Assembly: GCA_021827225.1 (NCBI GenBank)
Contig: JAKAXG010000057.1
Location: 1-12,055, forward strand
From: Actinomycetes bacterium
Lineage (GTDB): Bacteria > Actinomycetota > Acidimicrobiia > Acidimicrobiales > Palsa-688
Direction: 5' to 3'
Length of the DNA: 12,055 nucleotides
Part shown: positions 5,809 through 12,055 of the stretch, piece after piece
How positions within the stretch are numbered: the first letter of the stretch is position 1
Layout: each line of letters begins with the position of its first letter
The notes under the pieces: generated by a model
What the model was told of the DNA's origin: nothing
What the model saw: the letters and a program-made list of their open reading frames with translations, nothing else
Database searches by the model: none
Position numbers and translations under genes: made by a program

Positions 5809-7188
5809 ATGACCACCGGCATGCGCTTCGCCGAGGCCATGGTCGGCACCTGGCGGCGGCCGGGCGGGAGCGAGGATCTGCCCATCCGCTTCGACGTCAC
5901 CGCCGACACCGAGACGCTGCTCAAGCCGCTGGGCACGGTGACCGGCCGGCTGTCGGGCAGGCTGAGCGCCGGCGGGCTGGTCGAGGACGCGGCGGCCACC
6001 GGGACCATCGAGGTGTCCCCGGTGGAGCACCGCCGCATCCGCTACACCCTCGACTTCGCCGACGCCGGCGGCCGGCCCTACCGCTTCGACGGGTGGAAGT
6101 CGATCGACTGGCTGCGACCGCTGGCCACCTGGACCACCCTGCCCGGGACGCTGTACGACCCCGCCGGCGAGGTGGTCGGGACCGCCACGCTGCGCTTCCC
6201 CCTGCAGGCCACGCCGTCCCTGGCCGCCAGCATGCGACTGGTGGCCGACCGCGGAGCTGGCGTGGCCCTAGAGAACCGACGATGGGACGGGCGTCCGGGC
6301 CGGCTGGAGGTCTGGTACGACACCGTCACCGACCCGGCCACCGGGACCGGCCTGTGGCTGCACCACGAGCTGGTGGCCCCGACCGCTTCGGGCGCCGAGC
6401 CCTACGCCCACGGCTGGGCCGCCGTGTTCCCACCCGACGGGCCGCCGGTGTGGGCCCGCTTCGGGCCGGCCCCGCCCGGGCAGGGATCGGCGTTCGCCGC
6501 CGGGGGAGTGGTCGCCGAGCCGGGCCGGCGGGCCGGCCGGGCCGGCGACATCACCTGGGACCTGCACTACGCGGACCCGTCGGCGCCGCTGTTCACCTTC
6601 CCGGCCGCGACCTGGCGCCGGGAGCTGCTGCCCGGTGCGCAGGTCGTGCCGTCGCCGGCGGCCTCCTTCTCCGGCCGGGTCGAGGTCGCCGGCCGGTGCC
6701 TGAACCTGGAGCGGGCCCCGGGGGCGGCGGCGCGCATCTACGGCCACGGCAACGCCGAGCGGTGGGCGTGGCTGCACGCCGACCTGGGCGGCGGCGACGT
6801 CCTGGAGGTGGTGGCCGCCGTGCCCCGTCGGCCGGGCCTGCGCCGGCTGCCGCCGCTGCCCATGGTGCGGCTCCGCCTCGGCGGACGGGACTGGCCCGCC
6901 GATCCGCTTACCGGCGCCCTCAGGCTGCGCTGCCGCATCGGCCTGCCGACGTGGACGGTGGCCGGCCGGGTGGGTGACCGGCGCCTGCAGGTCACGGTGA
7001 CGCAGCCGGAGGACCGCTGCGTCCGCATCCCCTACACCGATCCCGACGGCGCCGGCGCCACCTGCACCAACACCGAACGGGCCGACGCCACCGTGGTGGT
7101 GGAGCGCCGCCGCGGCGGCGGCTGGGAACCGGAGCGGCGCTGGGAGTTGCCGGGCTGCGCCCACGCCGAGGTGGGCAGCCGCCCGTGA
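5809..7188 (+). CDS. Conserved beta-rich protein partnered with a GMC oxidoreductase, function unknown
   Basis: The 459-residue product has no signal peptide, membrane helix or known catalytic motif. Residues about 5-150 (RFAEAMVGTWRR, then RIRYTLDFADAGGRPYRFDG near 76-95, then TLYDPAGEVVGTATLRF near 114-130) resemble, from memory, the accessory beta domain found joined to long cholesterol-oxidase-like GMC enzymes. Residues about 160-459 form a second beta-rich part (LEVWYDTVTDPATGTGLWLH near 166-185; YGHGNAERWAWLHADL near 311-326) with a distant look of the lipocalin-like AttH/CrtC group. The second half may correspond to M. tuberculosis Rv0493c. The ATG at 5809 follows a G-rich site. Its stop overlaps the GMC start as GTGA, so the two are translationally coupled and probably act together, for example in lipid substrate handling. 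The gene is certain; the function is not. Confidence 0.75.
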   Translation: MTTGMRFAEAMVGTWRRPGGSEDLPIRFDVTADTETLLKPLGTVTGRLSGRLSAGGLVEDAAATGTIEVSPVEHRRIRYTLDFADAGGRPYRFDGWKSIDWLRPLATWTTLPGTLYDPAGEVVGTATLRFPLQATPSLAASMRLVADRGAGVALENRRWDGRPGRLEVWYDTVTDPATGTGLWLHHELVAPTASGAEPYAHGWAAVFPPDGPPVWARFGPAPPGQGSAFAAGGVVAEPGRRAGRAGDITWDLHYADPSAPLFTFPAATWRRELLPGAQVVPSPAASFSGRVEVAGRCLNLERAPGAAARIYGHGNAERWAWLHADLGGGDVLEVVAAVPRRPGLRRLPPLPMVRLRLGGRDWPADPLTGALRLRCRIGLPTWTVAGRVGDRRLQVTVTQPEDRCVRIPYTDPDGAGATCTNTERADATVVVERRRGGGWEPERRWELPGCAHAEVGSRP

Positions 7189-7259
7189 CGGCCCCGCCCG
7201 TGACGGCCCAGCCCGTGACGCACGCGCCCGGGATGGCCCAGCCCGTGACGGCCCCGCCC
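7185..7259 (+). repeat. 15-bp tandem repeat encoding a VTAPP-type pentapeptide
   Basis: Five head-to-tail 15-base units start at 7185, 7200, 7215, 7230 and 7245. Units 1 and 5 are identical (GTGACGGCCCCGCCC), unit 2 differs by one base, and units 3 and 4 are more diverged. They encode VTAPP, VTAQP, VTHAP and similar at the extreme N-terminus of the GMC oxidase. Four units begin with in-frame GTG and unit 4 contains an in-frame ATG at 7233, so five alternative starts lie in the array. Confidence 0.85.
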
Positions 7260-9134
7260 GGGCCGACCGCCGCCTGCCGCCCCGACCGTCCGCCGCCGGG
7301 CCGGGGGCTGGTCGGGGTGTGCGCCGCCCTTCTCGACCTCGGCCCCGACGACGCCCGCGTCACGGCCGGGGAGGTCGCCGCCCTGGCCGCCGGCTTCCCG
7401 CCGCCGGTACGCGCCGCCCTGGCCGCCGGCGTGGCGGGGGCCGACGCCCTGGCCGTGGTCCTCGCCGGCGGCCGGCTCGACCGGCTGGACGCGGACCGGC
7501 GGGAGGCGCTGGTGCGCCGCCTGACGTCCACCCCGGCCGGCGCCGCGCTGGCTGACGCCCTGAAGGCGCCGGTGCTGCTGGCCTACGGAGCCGCCACCGC
7601 CGCCACCGATCCGGCCGCCCGGGCTCCCGGACCCCCCGCCCGCCCCGACCCGCCGCTCGACGTCACCCCGTCGGCCCACTGGCCGGACCGCAGCAGCGCC
7701 GACGTGGTGGTCATCGGCTCCGGGGCCGGCGGGGCGATCGCCGCCCGCACCCTGGCCCGGGCGGGACTCGCCACGGTGGTGGTCGAGGAGGGCCGCCGGT
7801 TCGGCGTGGAGGAGTTCCGGGCCCGCCCGGCGCTCGACCGCTTCAGCGACCTCTACCGCGACGGCGGGGCCACCGCCGCCCTGGGCCGGCCGCCCGTGCT
7901 GCTGCCCATCGGCCGGGGGGTGGGTGGCACCACCCTGGTCAATTCCGGTACCTGCTACCGCACCCCGCCGTCGGTTCTGCGTCACTGGCGTGACCACCAC
8001 GGGGTGGCCGCCGCCGACCCGGCGGCGTTCGACCCTCTCCTCGACGACGTGGAGGCCACCCTCCGGGTCGCTCCCGTCCCCGACACGATCATGGGCAACA
8101 ACGGCCACCTCGCCCTCCGCGGCGCCGCCGCCCTCGGCTGGTCGGCGCATCCGCTGCGGCGCAACGCCCCCGGGTGCGGGGGGTGCTGCCAGTGCGCCGT
8201 CGGCTGCCCCCGCAACGCCAAGGCCGGCGTCCATCTCAGCGTCCTCCCCGACGCCTGCGCGTCCGGGGCCCGCATCGTCACCCACGCCCGGGTGGAGCGG
8301 CTCATGCACGGTCGCGGGCGGGTCACCGGGGTGCGCGTCCGGCGGCCCGACGGCTCCGCCTTCGAGATCCTGGCCGGCCGGGTGGTGGTGGCCGCCGGGG
8401 CCACCGAGACCCCGCCGCTCCTGCGTCGCAGCGGGCTGGGCGGCCACCCCCAGCTGGGACGCAACCTGGCCATCCACCCGGCCGTCAGCGCCGCCGGATG
8501 GTTCGACGAGCCGGTTCACGCCACCCGCGGCGTGTTGCAGAGCGCCGGCATCGACGAGCTGCACAGCCGCCAGGGGATCCTGATCGAGGCCACCTCGGCC
8601 CCGCCCGGCATGAGCTCGATGGTGCTGCCGGGCGCCGGCCGGCAGCTGGCCGCCCGGCTGGGGCGGGCCGAGCACCTGGCCACGCTGGGGGCCATGATCG
8701 CCGACGCCCCCGCCGGCCGGGTCCACGGCTCCCGCCGGCCCGTCCTCCGCTACGACCTGACCGCCGCCGACGCCGGCCGCCTGGTGGCGGCGGTCGGCGC
8801 CATGGGCCGGGTGCTCTTCGCCGCCGGGGCCACCGCCGTGGTGACCGGCATCCCGGGCCACCAGACCGTCAACAGCGTCACCGAGCTCGACGCCGCCACC
8901 GCCGCCGCCCGGCCGGAGCTGATGCACCTGGCCGCCTTCCACCCGACCGGCACCGCCCGGATGGGCGCCGATCCGGCCGGCCACCCGGTCGACGCCGACG
9001 GCCGGCTCCGGGGGGTCAGCGGCGTGTGGGTGGCCGACGCCTCGGTGCTGCCGACCTGCCCGGAGGTGAACCCCCAGGTGACCATCATGGCCCTGGCCCT
9101 GGCGGTGGCCGGCCGGTGCGCCGGCACCGCCTGA
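7185..9134 (+). CDS. GMC-family FAD-dependent oxidoreductase (alcohol/sterol oxidase or dehydrogenase type)
   Basis: The 649-residue enzyme should oxidise an alcohol or sterol hydroxyl using FAD. It shows the dinucleotide-binding motif VVIGSGAGGAIAA around 175-187, PIGRGVGGTTLVNSG near 241-255, VVAAGATETPPLL near 401-413, and the C-terminal GMC block HPTGTARMG (586-594; putative catalytic His586) with NPQVTIMALA near 629-638. Five cysteines fall in a short loop at 331-341 (CGGCCQCAVGC), then PRNAK. Similar cysteine-rich loops occur, from memory, in long-chain fatty alcohol oxidases. About 170 residues precede the FAD motif: an Ala/Pro-rich repeat, then a helical segment, as in Rv0492c-like and fatty-alcohol-oxidase proteins. 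GTG at 7185 overlaps the previous stop; later starts at 7200, 7215, 7233 or 7245 are possible. Substrate is unproven; the FadR-type neighbour favours a lipid. Confidence 0.88.
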   Translation: MTAPPVTAQPVTHAPGMAQPVTAPPGPTAACRPDRPPPGRGLVGVCAALLDLGPDDARVTAGEVAALAAGFPPPVRAALAAGVAGADALAVVLAGGRLDRLDADRREALVRRLTSTPAGAALADALKAPVLLAYGAATAATDPAARAPGPPARPDPPLDVTPSAHWPDRSSADVVVIGSGAGGAIAARTLARAGLATVVVEEGRRFGVEEFRARPALDRFSDLYRDGGATAALGRPPVLLPIGRGVGGTTLVNSGTCYRTPPSVLRHWRDHHGVAAADPAAFDPLLDDVEATLRVAPVPDTIMGNNGHLALRGAAALGWSAHPLRRNAPGCGGCCQCAVGCPRNAKAGVHLSVLPDACASGARIVTHARVERLMHGRGRVTGVRVRRPDGSAFEILAGRVVVAAGATETPPLLRRSGLGGHPQLGRNLAIHPAVSAAGWFDEPVHATRGVLQSAGIDELHSRQGILIEATSAPPGMSSMVLPGAGRQLAARLGRAEHLATLGAMIADAPAGRVHGSRRPVLRYDLTAADAGRLVAAVGAMGRVLFAAGATAVVTGIPGHQTVNSVTELDAATAAARPELMHLAAFHPTGTARMGADPAGHPVDADGRLRGVSGVWVADASVLPTCPEVNPQVTIMALALAVAGRCAGTA

Positions 9135-9169
9135 AGAACGCCGCGCCCGCCGGCGCATAGCCTGCGGCC

Positions 9170-9175
9170 AGGAGG
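9170..9175 (+). promoter_or_regulatory. Shine-Dalgarno site of the pirin gene
   Basis: AGGAGG ends 4 bases before ATG at 9180 but only 1 base before the in-frame GTG at 9177, so it decides for the ATG start. A small hairpin, GCGCC-CGCC-GGCGC (9143-9156), lies upstream without a T tract. Confidence 0.7.
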
Positions 9176-9179
9176 TGTG

Positions 9180-10142
9180 ATGAGTGGACCGTTGACCGCC
9201 GACGACGCACCCGACCGGCCGTCGGCCGCCGTCGCGGAGGAGGCCGACCTCGAGATCCTGCCCGGCCGGTCGGCCACCGTGGGATCCTTCGGGGTCCGGC
9301 GGGTCCTGCCCCGCCGGGAGCGCCGCACCGTGGGAGCCTGGTGCTTCGTCGACCACATGGGCCCCGGACCGGTCACCGAGGACCGGGGCCTGGACATCGG
9401 CCCGCATCCCCACATCGGCCTGCAGACGGTCACCTGGTTGGTGAGCGGGGAGGTGCTGCACCGCGACAGCCTCGGTTCCGAGCAGGTCATCCGCCCCGGC
9501 CAGCTGAACCTGATGACCGCCGGCCACGGTGTGTCCCACTCGGAGGAGGCCACGGGCTCCTACCGGGGCGTGCTGCACGGGGTGCAACTGTGGGTGGCGC
9601 AGCCGGCCGCCACCCGGGACGGCCCGGCCGCCTTCGAGCACCATGGGGAACTGCCCCGGGTGGAGCTGGGATCGGCGACGGCCACCGTCATTGTCGGCGA
9701 ACTGGCCGGGACGGTGTCGCCCGCTCGCCGCGACACCGCCCACGTGGGAGCGGATCTGGAGTTGCGCGGGGGGACGTCCTTTGTCCCTCTGGAAACCTCT
9801 TTCGAGTACGGGCTGGTGGTGCTCGAGGGGACGGTCAGCGTGGGTGACCGGCCGCTCCCGCCCGGTCATCTCGGCTACCTGGGGACCGGGCGGGACGGGT
9901 GCCCCCTGGTGACGGACGGGCCGGCCCGGCTCCTGCTCATAGGTGGGGTGCCGTTCCCCGAGCCGCTGCTCATGTGGTGGAACTACGTGGCGCGCGACCG
10001 CGCGGAGATCGTCGCCGCCCACTCGGAATGGACCGCGGCGGGGGAACGCTTCGGCAGGTTCCGCTCGCCGCTGCCGCGCATCGACACCCGGCCACCGCCG
10101 TGGAACGTGGGGCCGCCATCCTCAGGAGCGGGCGGCAGGTAG
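9180..10142 (+). CDS. Pirin family protein (bicupin)
   Basis: This 320-residue protein has the pirin N-terminal cupin with its metal-site residues intact: HPHIG gives His76 and His78, and GHGVSHSE gives His120 and Glu122, at the spacing seen in pirin. Other family marks are DHMGPG near 59-64, LIRPG-like VIRPGQLNLM near 103-112, and HGVQLWV in the middle. A second cupin follows from about residue 165, with the conserved end FPEPLLMWWNYVARDRAEI. Bacterial pirins bind Fe(II) or other metals; some have quercetin 2,3-dioxygenase activity and others modulate partner enzymes. The tail after about 290 is low-complexity. The start is set by AGGAGG upstream. It lies 45 bases past the GMC gene and may be co-transcribed with it; a redox role beside the oxidase is only inference. 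Confidence 0.88.
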   Translation: MSGPLTADDAPDRPSAAVAEEADLEILPGRSATVGSFGVRRVLPRRERRTVGAWCFVDHMGPGPVTEDRGLDIGPHPHIGLQTVTWLVSGEVLHRDSLGSEQVIRPGQLNLMTAGHGVSHSEEATGSYRGVLHGVQLWVAQPAATRDGPAAFEHHGELPRVELGSATATVIVGELAGTVSPARRDTAHVGADLELRGGTSFVPLETSFEYGLVVLEGTVSVGDRPLPPGHLGYLGTGRDGCPLVTDGPARLLLIGGVPFPEPLLMWWNYVARDRAEIVAAHSEWTAAGERFGRFRSPLPRIDTRPPPWNVGPPSSGAGGR

Positions 10143-10234
10143 CCTGACCCCGGATCACGCCCCCCGGGGGCAGTATCGGACGAGACGGCCGGGTTGAGCA
10201 CGCAGCTGGCGGGTTCCGGGTAGGGAGGCTCCTG

Positions 10235-11959
10235 GTGACGACCATCCTCGGCATCAACTTCTTCAGCCACGACACCGCCGCCTGCCTGGTCGCCGACGGC
10301 GAACCCGTCGTGCTGGTGGAGCAGGAGCGGTTGAACCGCGACCAGCACACCAAGCAGCTGCCCGACGCCGCCATCGACAGCTGCCTGCAGTTCGCCGGCA
10401 TCACCGCCTCGGACCTCGACGCCGTGGCGGTGGCGCAGCGGCCGCTGGTCGACCTGAGGCGCGGCGCCCTCGACGCCCTCGGCCGGGCCGCCCCCAAACG
10501 GTTGGCCGCCCAGATGTACACCGACACCCGGCTGATGACCCGCGTCGCCCGGTTCCGCCGGCGCTGGTCCTACCGGGGACCGGTCCACAGCGTGGGCCAC
10601 CACGACGCCCACGCCGGCGGGGCGTTCTACGCCAGCCCGTTCGACGAGGCCGCGCTGCTCACCATCGACCGGGGCGGCGACTTCCTCTCGACGACGCTCG
10701 GCCGCGGCTCGGGTTCCCGGGTCGCCGCGCTGGCGGCGGTGGCCAACCCCCATTCGCTCGGCGAGCTCTACACCGCCGTCACCGCCCATCTCGGTTTCCG
10801 CCCCGGTTCCGACGAGGGCAAGGTGATGGGCCTGGCCCCCTACGGCACCCCGGCGCTGGTCTCCGCCGTGCGTGACCTGGTGGAGCTGCGGCCCGACGGC
10901 GGCTTCCGGATCGACCTCAGCTGGTTCGGCTGGGCCCGGGAGGGCTCCCCGGTGAGCGGCCCGTTCGTCGACCGCTTCGGACCGCCGCGCCAGCCCGAGT
11001 CGGAGCTGACCCAGCGACACAGGGACCTGGCGTACGCGGTGCAGGCGGTGCTCGAGGAGGCGGCGGTGCACGTGGCCCGTTCGCTGCACCGCCGGACCGG
11101 TCTGTCCCGCCTGTGCGTGTCGGGGGGCGTGGCGCTCAACTCGGTCATGAACCGCCGGCTCATCACCGACACCGGCTTCGAGGAGATCTTCGTGCAGCCT
11201 GCCGCGTCGGACGCCGGCAACGCCCTCGGCGCCGCACTGTGGGTGTGGCACAACTGCTTCGTCGAGGAGCGCGCCTGGGTGATGGAGCACGCCCAGCTGG
11301 GCCTCGACCCCGCTGGGGCGACGGCGGAGACGGTGGAGCAGGCGTTCCGGGCCCGGCGGGTGGGCTACCGGCGCTCGGGGGACGTGGCCGCCGAAGCGGC
11401 CCGGCTGCTGGCCGCCGGCAAGGTGGTCGGGTGGTTCCAGGGTCGCGCCGAGATCGGCCCCCGGGCGCTCGGCAACCGGTCCATCCTGGCCGACCCCCGC
11501 GGCGCCGACGTGCGTGACATCGTCAACCACCGGGTGAAGCGCCGGGAGTGGTTCCGGCCCTTCGCGCCGAGCGTCCTGGCCGAGCACGGCGCCGACTGGT
11601 TCGCCGACTACGTCCCGAACCCGTTCATGCTCCTGGTGCAGCCGGTGCGCGCCGACCGGCGCCAGCTGGTGCCGTCGGTCACCCACGTGGACGGGACGGC
11701 CCGGCTGCAGACCGTCACCTCGGCCGCCAACCCGCTGTACCACCGGCTGATCTCGGAGTTCTTCGGCGCCACGGGTGTGCCCATGGTGTTGAACACCAGC
11801 TTCAACCTCCGGGGAGAACCCATCGTCCACACGCCCGGCCAGGCCCTCGACGACTACCTGAAGAGCGGCATGGACGCTGTTGTCATCGGCGACTTCGTGG
11901 CGGAAAAAGCGCCGCCCGTCACGGCTGGAGCCGCTCGCCTGGCGGACACCGAGAGCTGA
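10235..11959 (+). CDS. Carbamoyltransferase of the NodU/CmcH/TobZ family
   Basis: The 574-residue enzyme should move a carbamoyl group from carbamoyl phosphate, through carbamoyl-adenylate, to a hydroxyl on a sugar or secondary metabolite. The N-terminal Kae1-like domain shows ILGINFFSHDTAACLV at 4-19, the metal pair HHDAH (His122 and His126), TIDRGGD near 143-149, and QPAASDAGNALGAAL near 321-335 with ligand Asp326. The C-terminal YrdC-like domain carries GWFQGRAEIGPRALGNRS from 399, VKRREWFRPFAPSVL near 434-448 and LNTSFNLRGEPIV near 519-531. Length is normal for the family. TIDRGGD has Arg where most members have Gly, a mild oddity. GTG at 10235 has GGGAGG 6 bases upstream. No polyketide, glycosyltransferase or aminoglycoside gene is seen in the window, so the acceptor is unknown. 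Confidence 0.9.
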   Translation: MTTILGINFFSHDTAACLVADGEPVVLVEQERLNRDQHTKQLPDAAIDSCLQFAGITASDLDAVAVAQRPLVDLRRGALDALGRAAPKRLAAQMYTDTRLMTRVARFRRRWSYRGPVHSVGHHDAHAGGAFYASPFDEAALLTIDRGGDFLSTTLGRGSGSRVAALAAVANPHSLGELYTAVTAHLGFRPGSDEGKVMGLAPYGTPALVSAVRDLVELRPDGGFRIDLSWFGWAREGSPVSGPFVDRFGPPRQPESELTQRHRDLAYAVQAVLEEAAVHVARSLHRRTGLSRLCVSGGVALNSVMNRRLITDTGFEEIFVQPAASDAGNALGAALWVWHNCFVEERAWVMEHAQLGLDPAGATAETVEQAFRARRVGYRRSGDVAAEAARLLAAGKVVGWFQGRAEIGPRALGNRSILADPRGADVRDIVNHRVKRREWFRPFAPSVLAEHGADWFADYVPNPFMLLVQPVRADRRQLVPSVTHVDGTARLQTVTSAANPLYHRLISEFFGATGVPMVLNTSFNLRGEPIVHTPGQALDDYLKSGMDAVVIGDFVAEKAPPVTAGAARLADTES

Positions 11960-11960
11960 C

Positions 11961-11978
11961 CCGGCCCCTTCGGGCCGG
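11961..11978 (+). terminator. Hairpin after the carbamoyltransferase gene
   Basis: CCGGCCC (11961-11967) and GGGCCGG (11972-11978) form a perfect 7-base GC stem around the loop CTTC, starting 2 bases after the stop codon. No T run follows, so termination would be of the tail-less type common in GC-rich actinobacteria. Confidence 0.5.
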
Positions 11979-12050
11979 CGCCGGGGTAAGGAAGCGGACA
12001 AAGTTCCGCCAGCGGAGGGGAACCTGCCCCTGTCCCTCCCGGTCGGCGCC
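11977..12050. repeat. Inverted-repeat-rich non-coding element
   Basis: The stretch is bounded by GGCGCC at both ends (11977-11982, 12045-12050). Inside are nested complementary pairs: GGACA (11996-12000) with TGTCC (12031-12035), GTTCC (12003-12007) with GGAAC (12019-12023), TCCGC (12005-12009) with GCGGA (12012-12016), and AGGGG (12016-12020) with CCCCT (12027-12031). No reading frame or RNA gene is recognised. The look is that of a REP-type palindromic repeat; the window ends 5 bases later, so its full extent is unknown. Confidence 0.45.
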
Positions 12051-12055
12051 AGATC

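Noticed and set aside
5545..6030. N-terminal extension of the GntR frame beyond 5544
   Set aside because: The extension crosses the divergent promoter, the palindrome and the start of the neighbouring gene, and is unlike GntR proteins.
9143..9156. Hairpin GCGCC-CGCC-GGCGC as a terminator between the GMC and pirin genes
   Set aside because: The 5-base stem has no T tract and such GC pairs arise easily by chance here; co-transcription of the two genes remains plausible.
7032..10022. A 996-codon open frame on the minus strand opposite the GMC and pirin genes
   Set aside because: Its product is low-complexity, rich in Gly, Arg, Pro and His, with no family motif, while the plus strand holds two clear enzymes with intact catalytic motifs. 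Long antisense frames are expected at this GC content.
10158..10173. GC palindrome near CCCCCCGGGGG before the carbamoyltransferase as a terminator
   Set aside because: It has no loop and no T tract, and is better explained as GC-rich sequence.
9983..12001. A 672-codon minus-strand open frame opposite the carbamoyltransferase
   Set aside because: It is a shadow of the strongly recognised carbamoyltransferase and shows no domain of its own.

Overview
The window is very GC-rich, uses GTG starts freely, and shows TANNNT-type -10 boxes close to start codons. Its gene families (LimB-like flavin monooxygenase, FadR-like GntR regulator, GMC oxidoreductase, pirin, NodU/TobZ-type carbamoyltransferase) fit an actinobacterium. 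A less-studied lineage such as Acidimicrobiia is possible, but the lineage is inferred and cannot be fixed from this sequence alone. Coding density is high: nine genes, eight of them complete, and no non-coding stretch above 300 bases. No tRNA, rRNA, CRISPR array, insertion sequence or phage gene was seen.

Left part (1-4790). A partial DJ-1/PfpI-type gene runs leftward off the edge. Divergent from it is a tight two-gene unit: a limonene-monooxygenase-like flavin enzyme and a two-domain rhodanese sulfurtransferase, 5 bases apart. A terminator-like hairpin follows. Next come a 14-helix MFS efflux-type transporter and a zinc-dependent CDA-fold deaminase that may be translated from a leaderless transcript.

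Centre (4816-9134). A FadR-type GntR regulator on the minus strand is divergent from two translationally coupled plus-strand genes. These encode a 459-residue beta-rich protein of unknown function and a 649-residue GMC flavin oxidoreductase with an unusual cysteine cluster. The short divergent promoter holds overlapping palindromes, including a perfect TGGT-N3-ACCA box of the FadR/PdhR kind, placed to touch both putative promoters. From memory, the order (GntR, divergent conserved protein, GMC oxidase) matches Mycobacterium tuberculosis Rv0494-Rv0493c-Rv0492c. The inferred picture is an acyl-CoA- or lipid-responsive switch controlling a lipid, sterol or fatty-alcohol oxidation module. An interrupted palindrome resembling a REP-type repeat sits between the promoter and the first plus-strand gene.

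Right part (9180-12055). A pirin-family cupin and a carbamoyltransferase of the TobZ/NodU type follow on the plus strand, ending in a hairpin. The last ~75 bases hold another inverted-repeat-rich element that shares a 9-mer with the central repeat.
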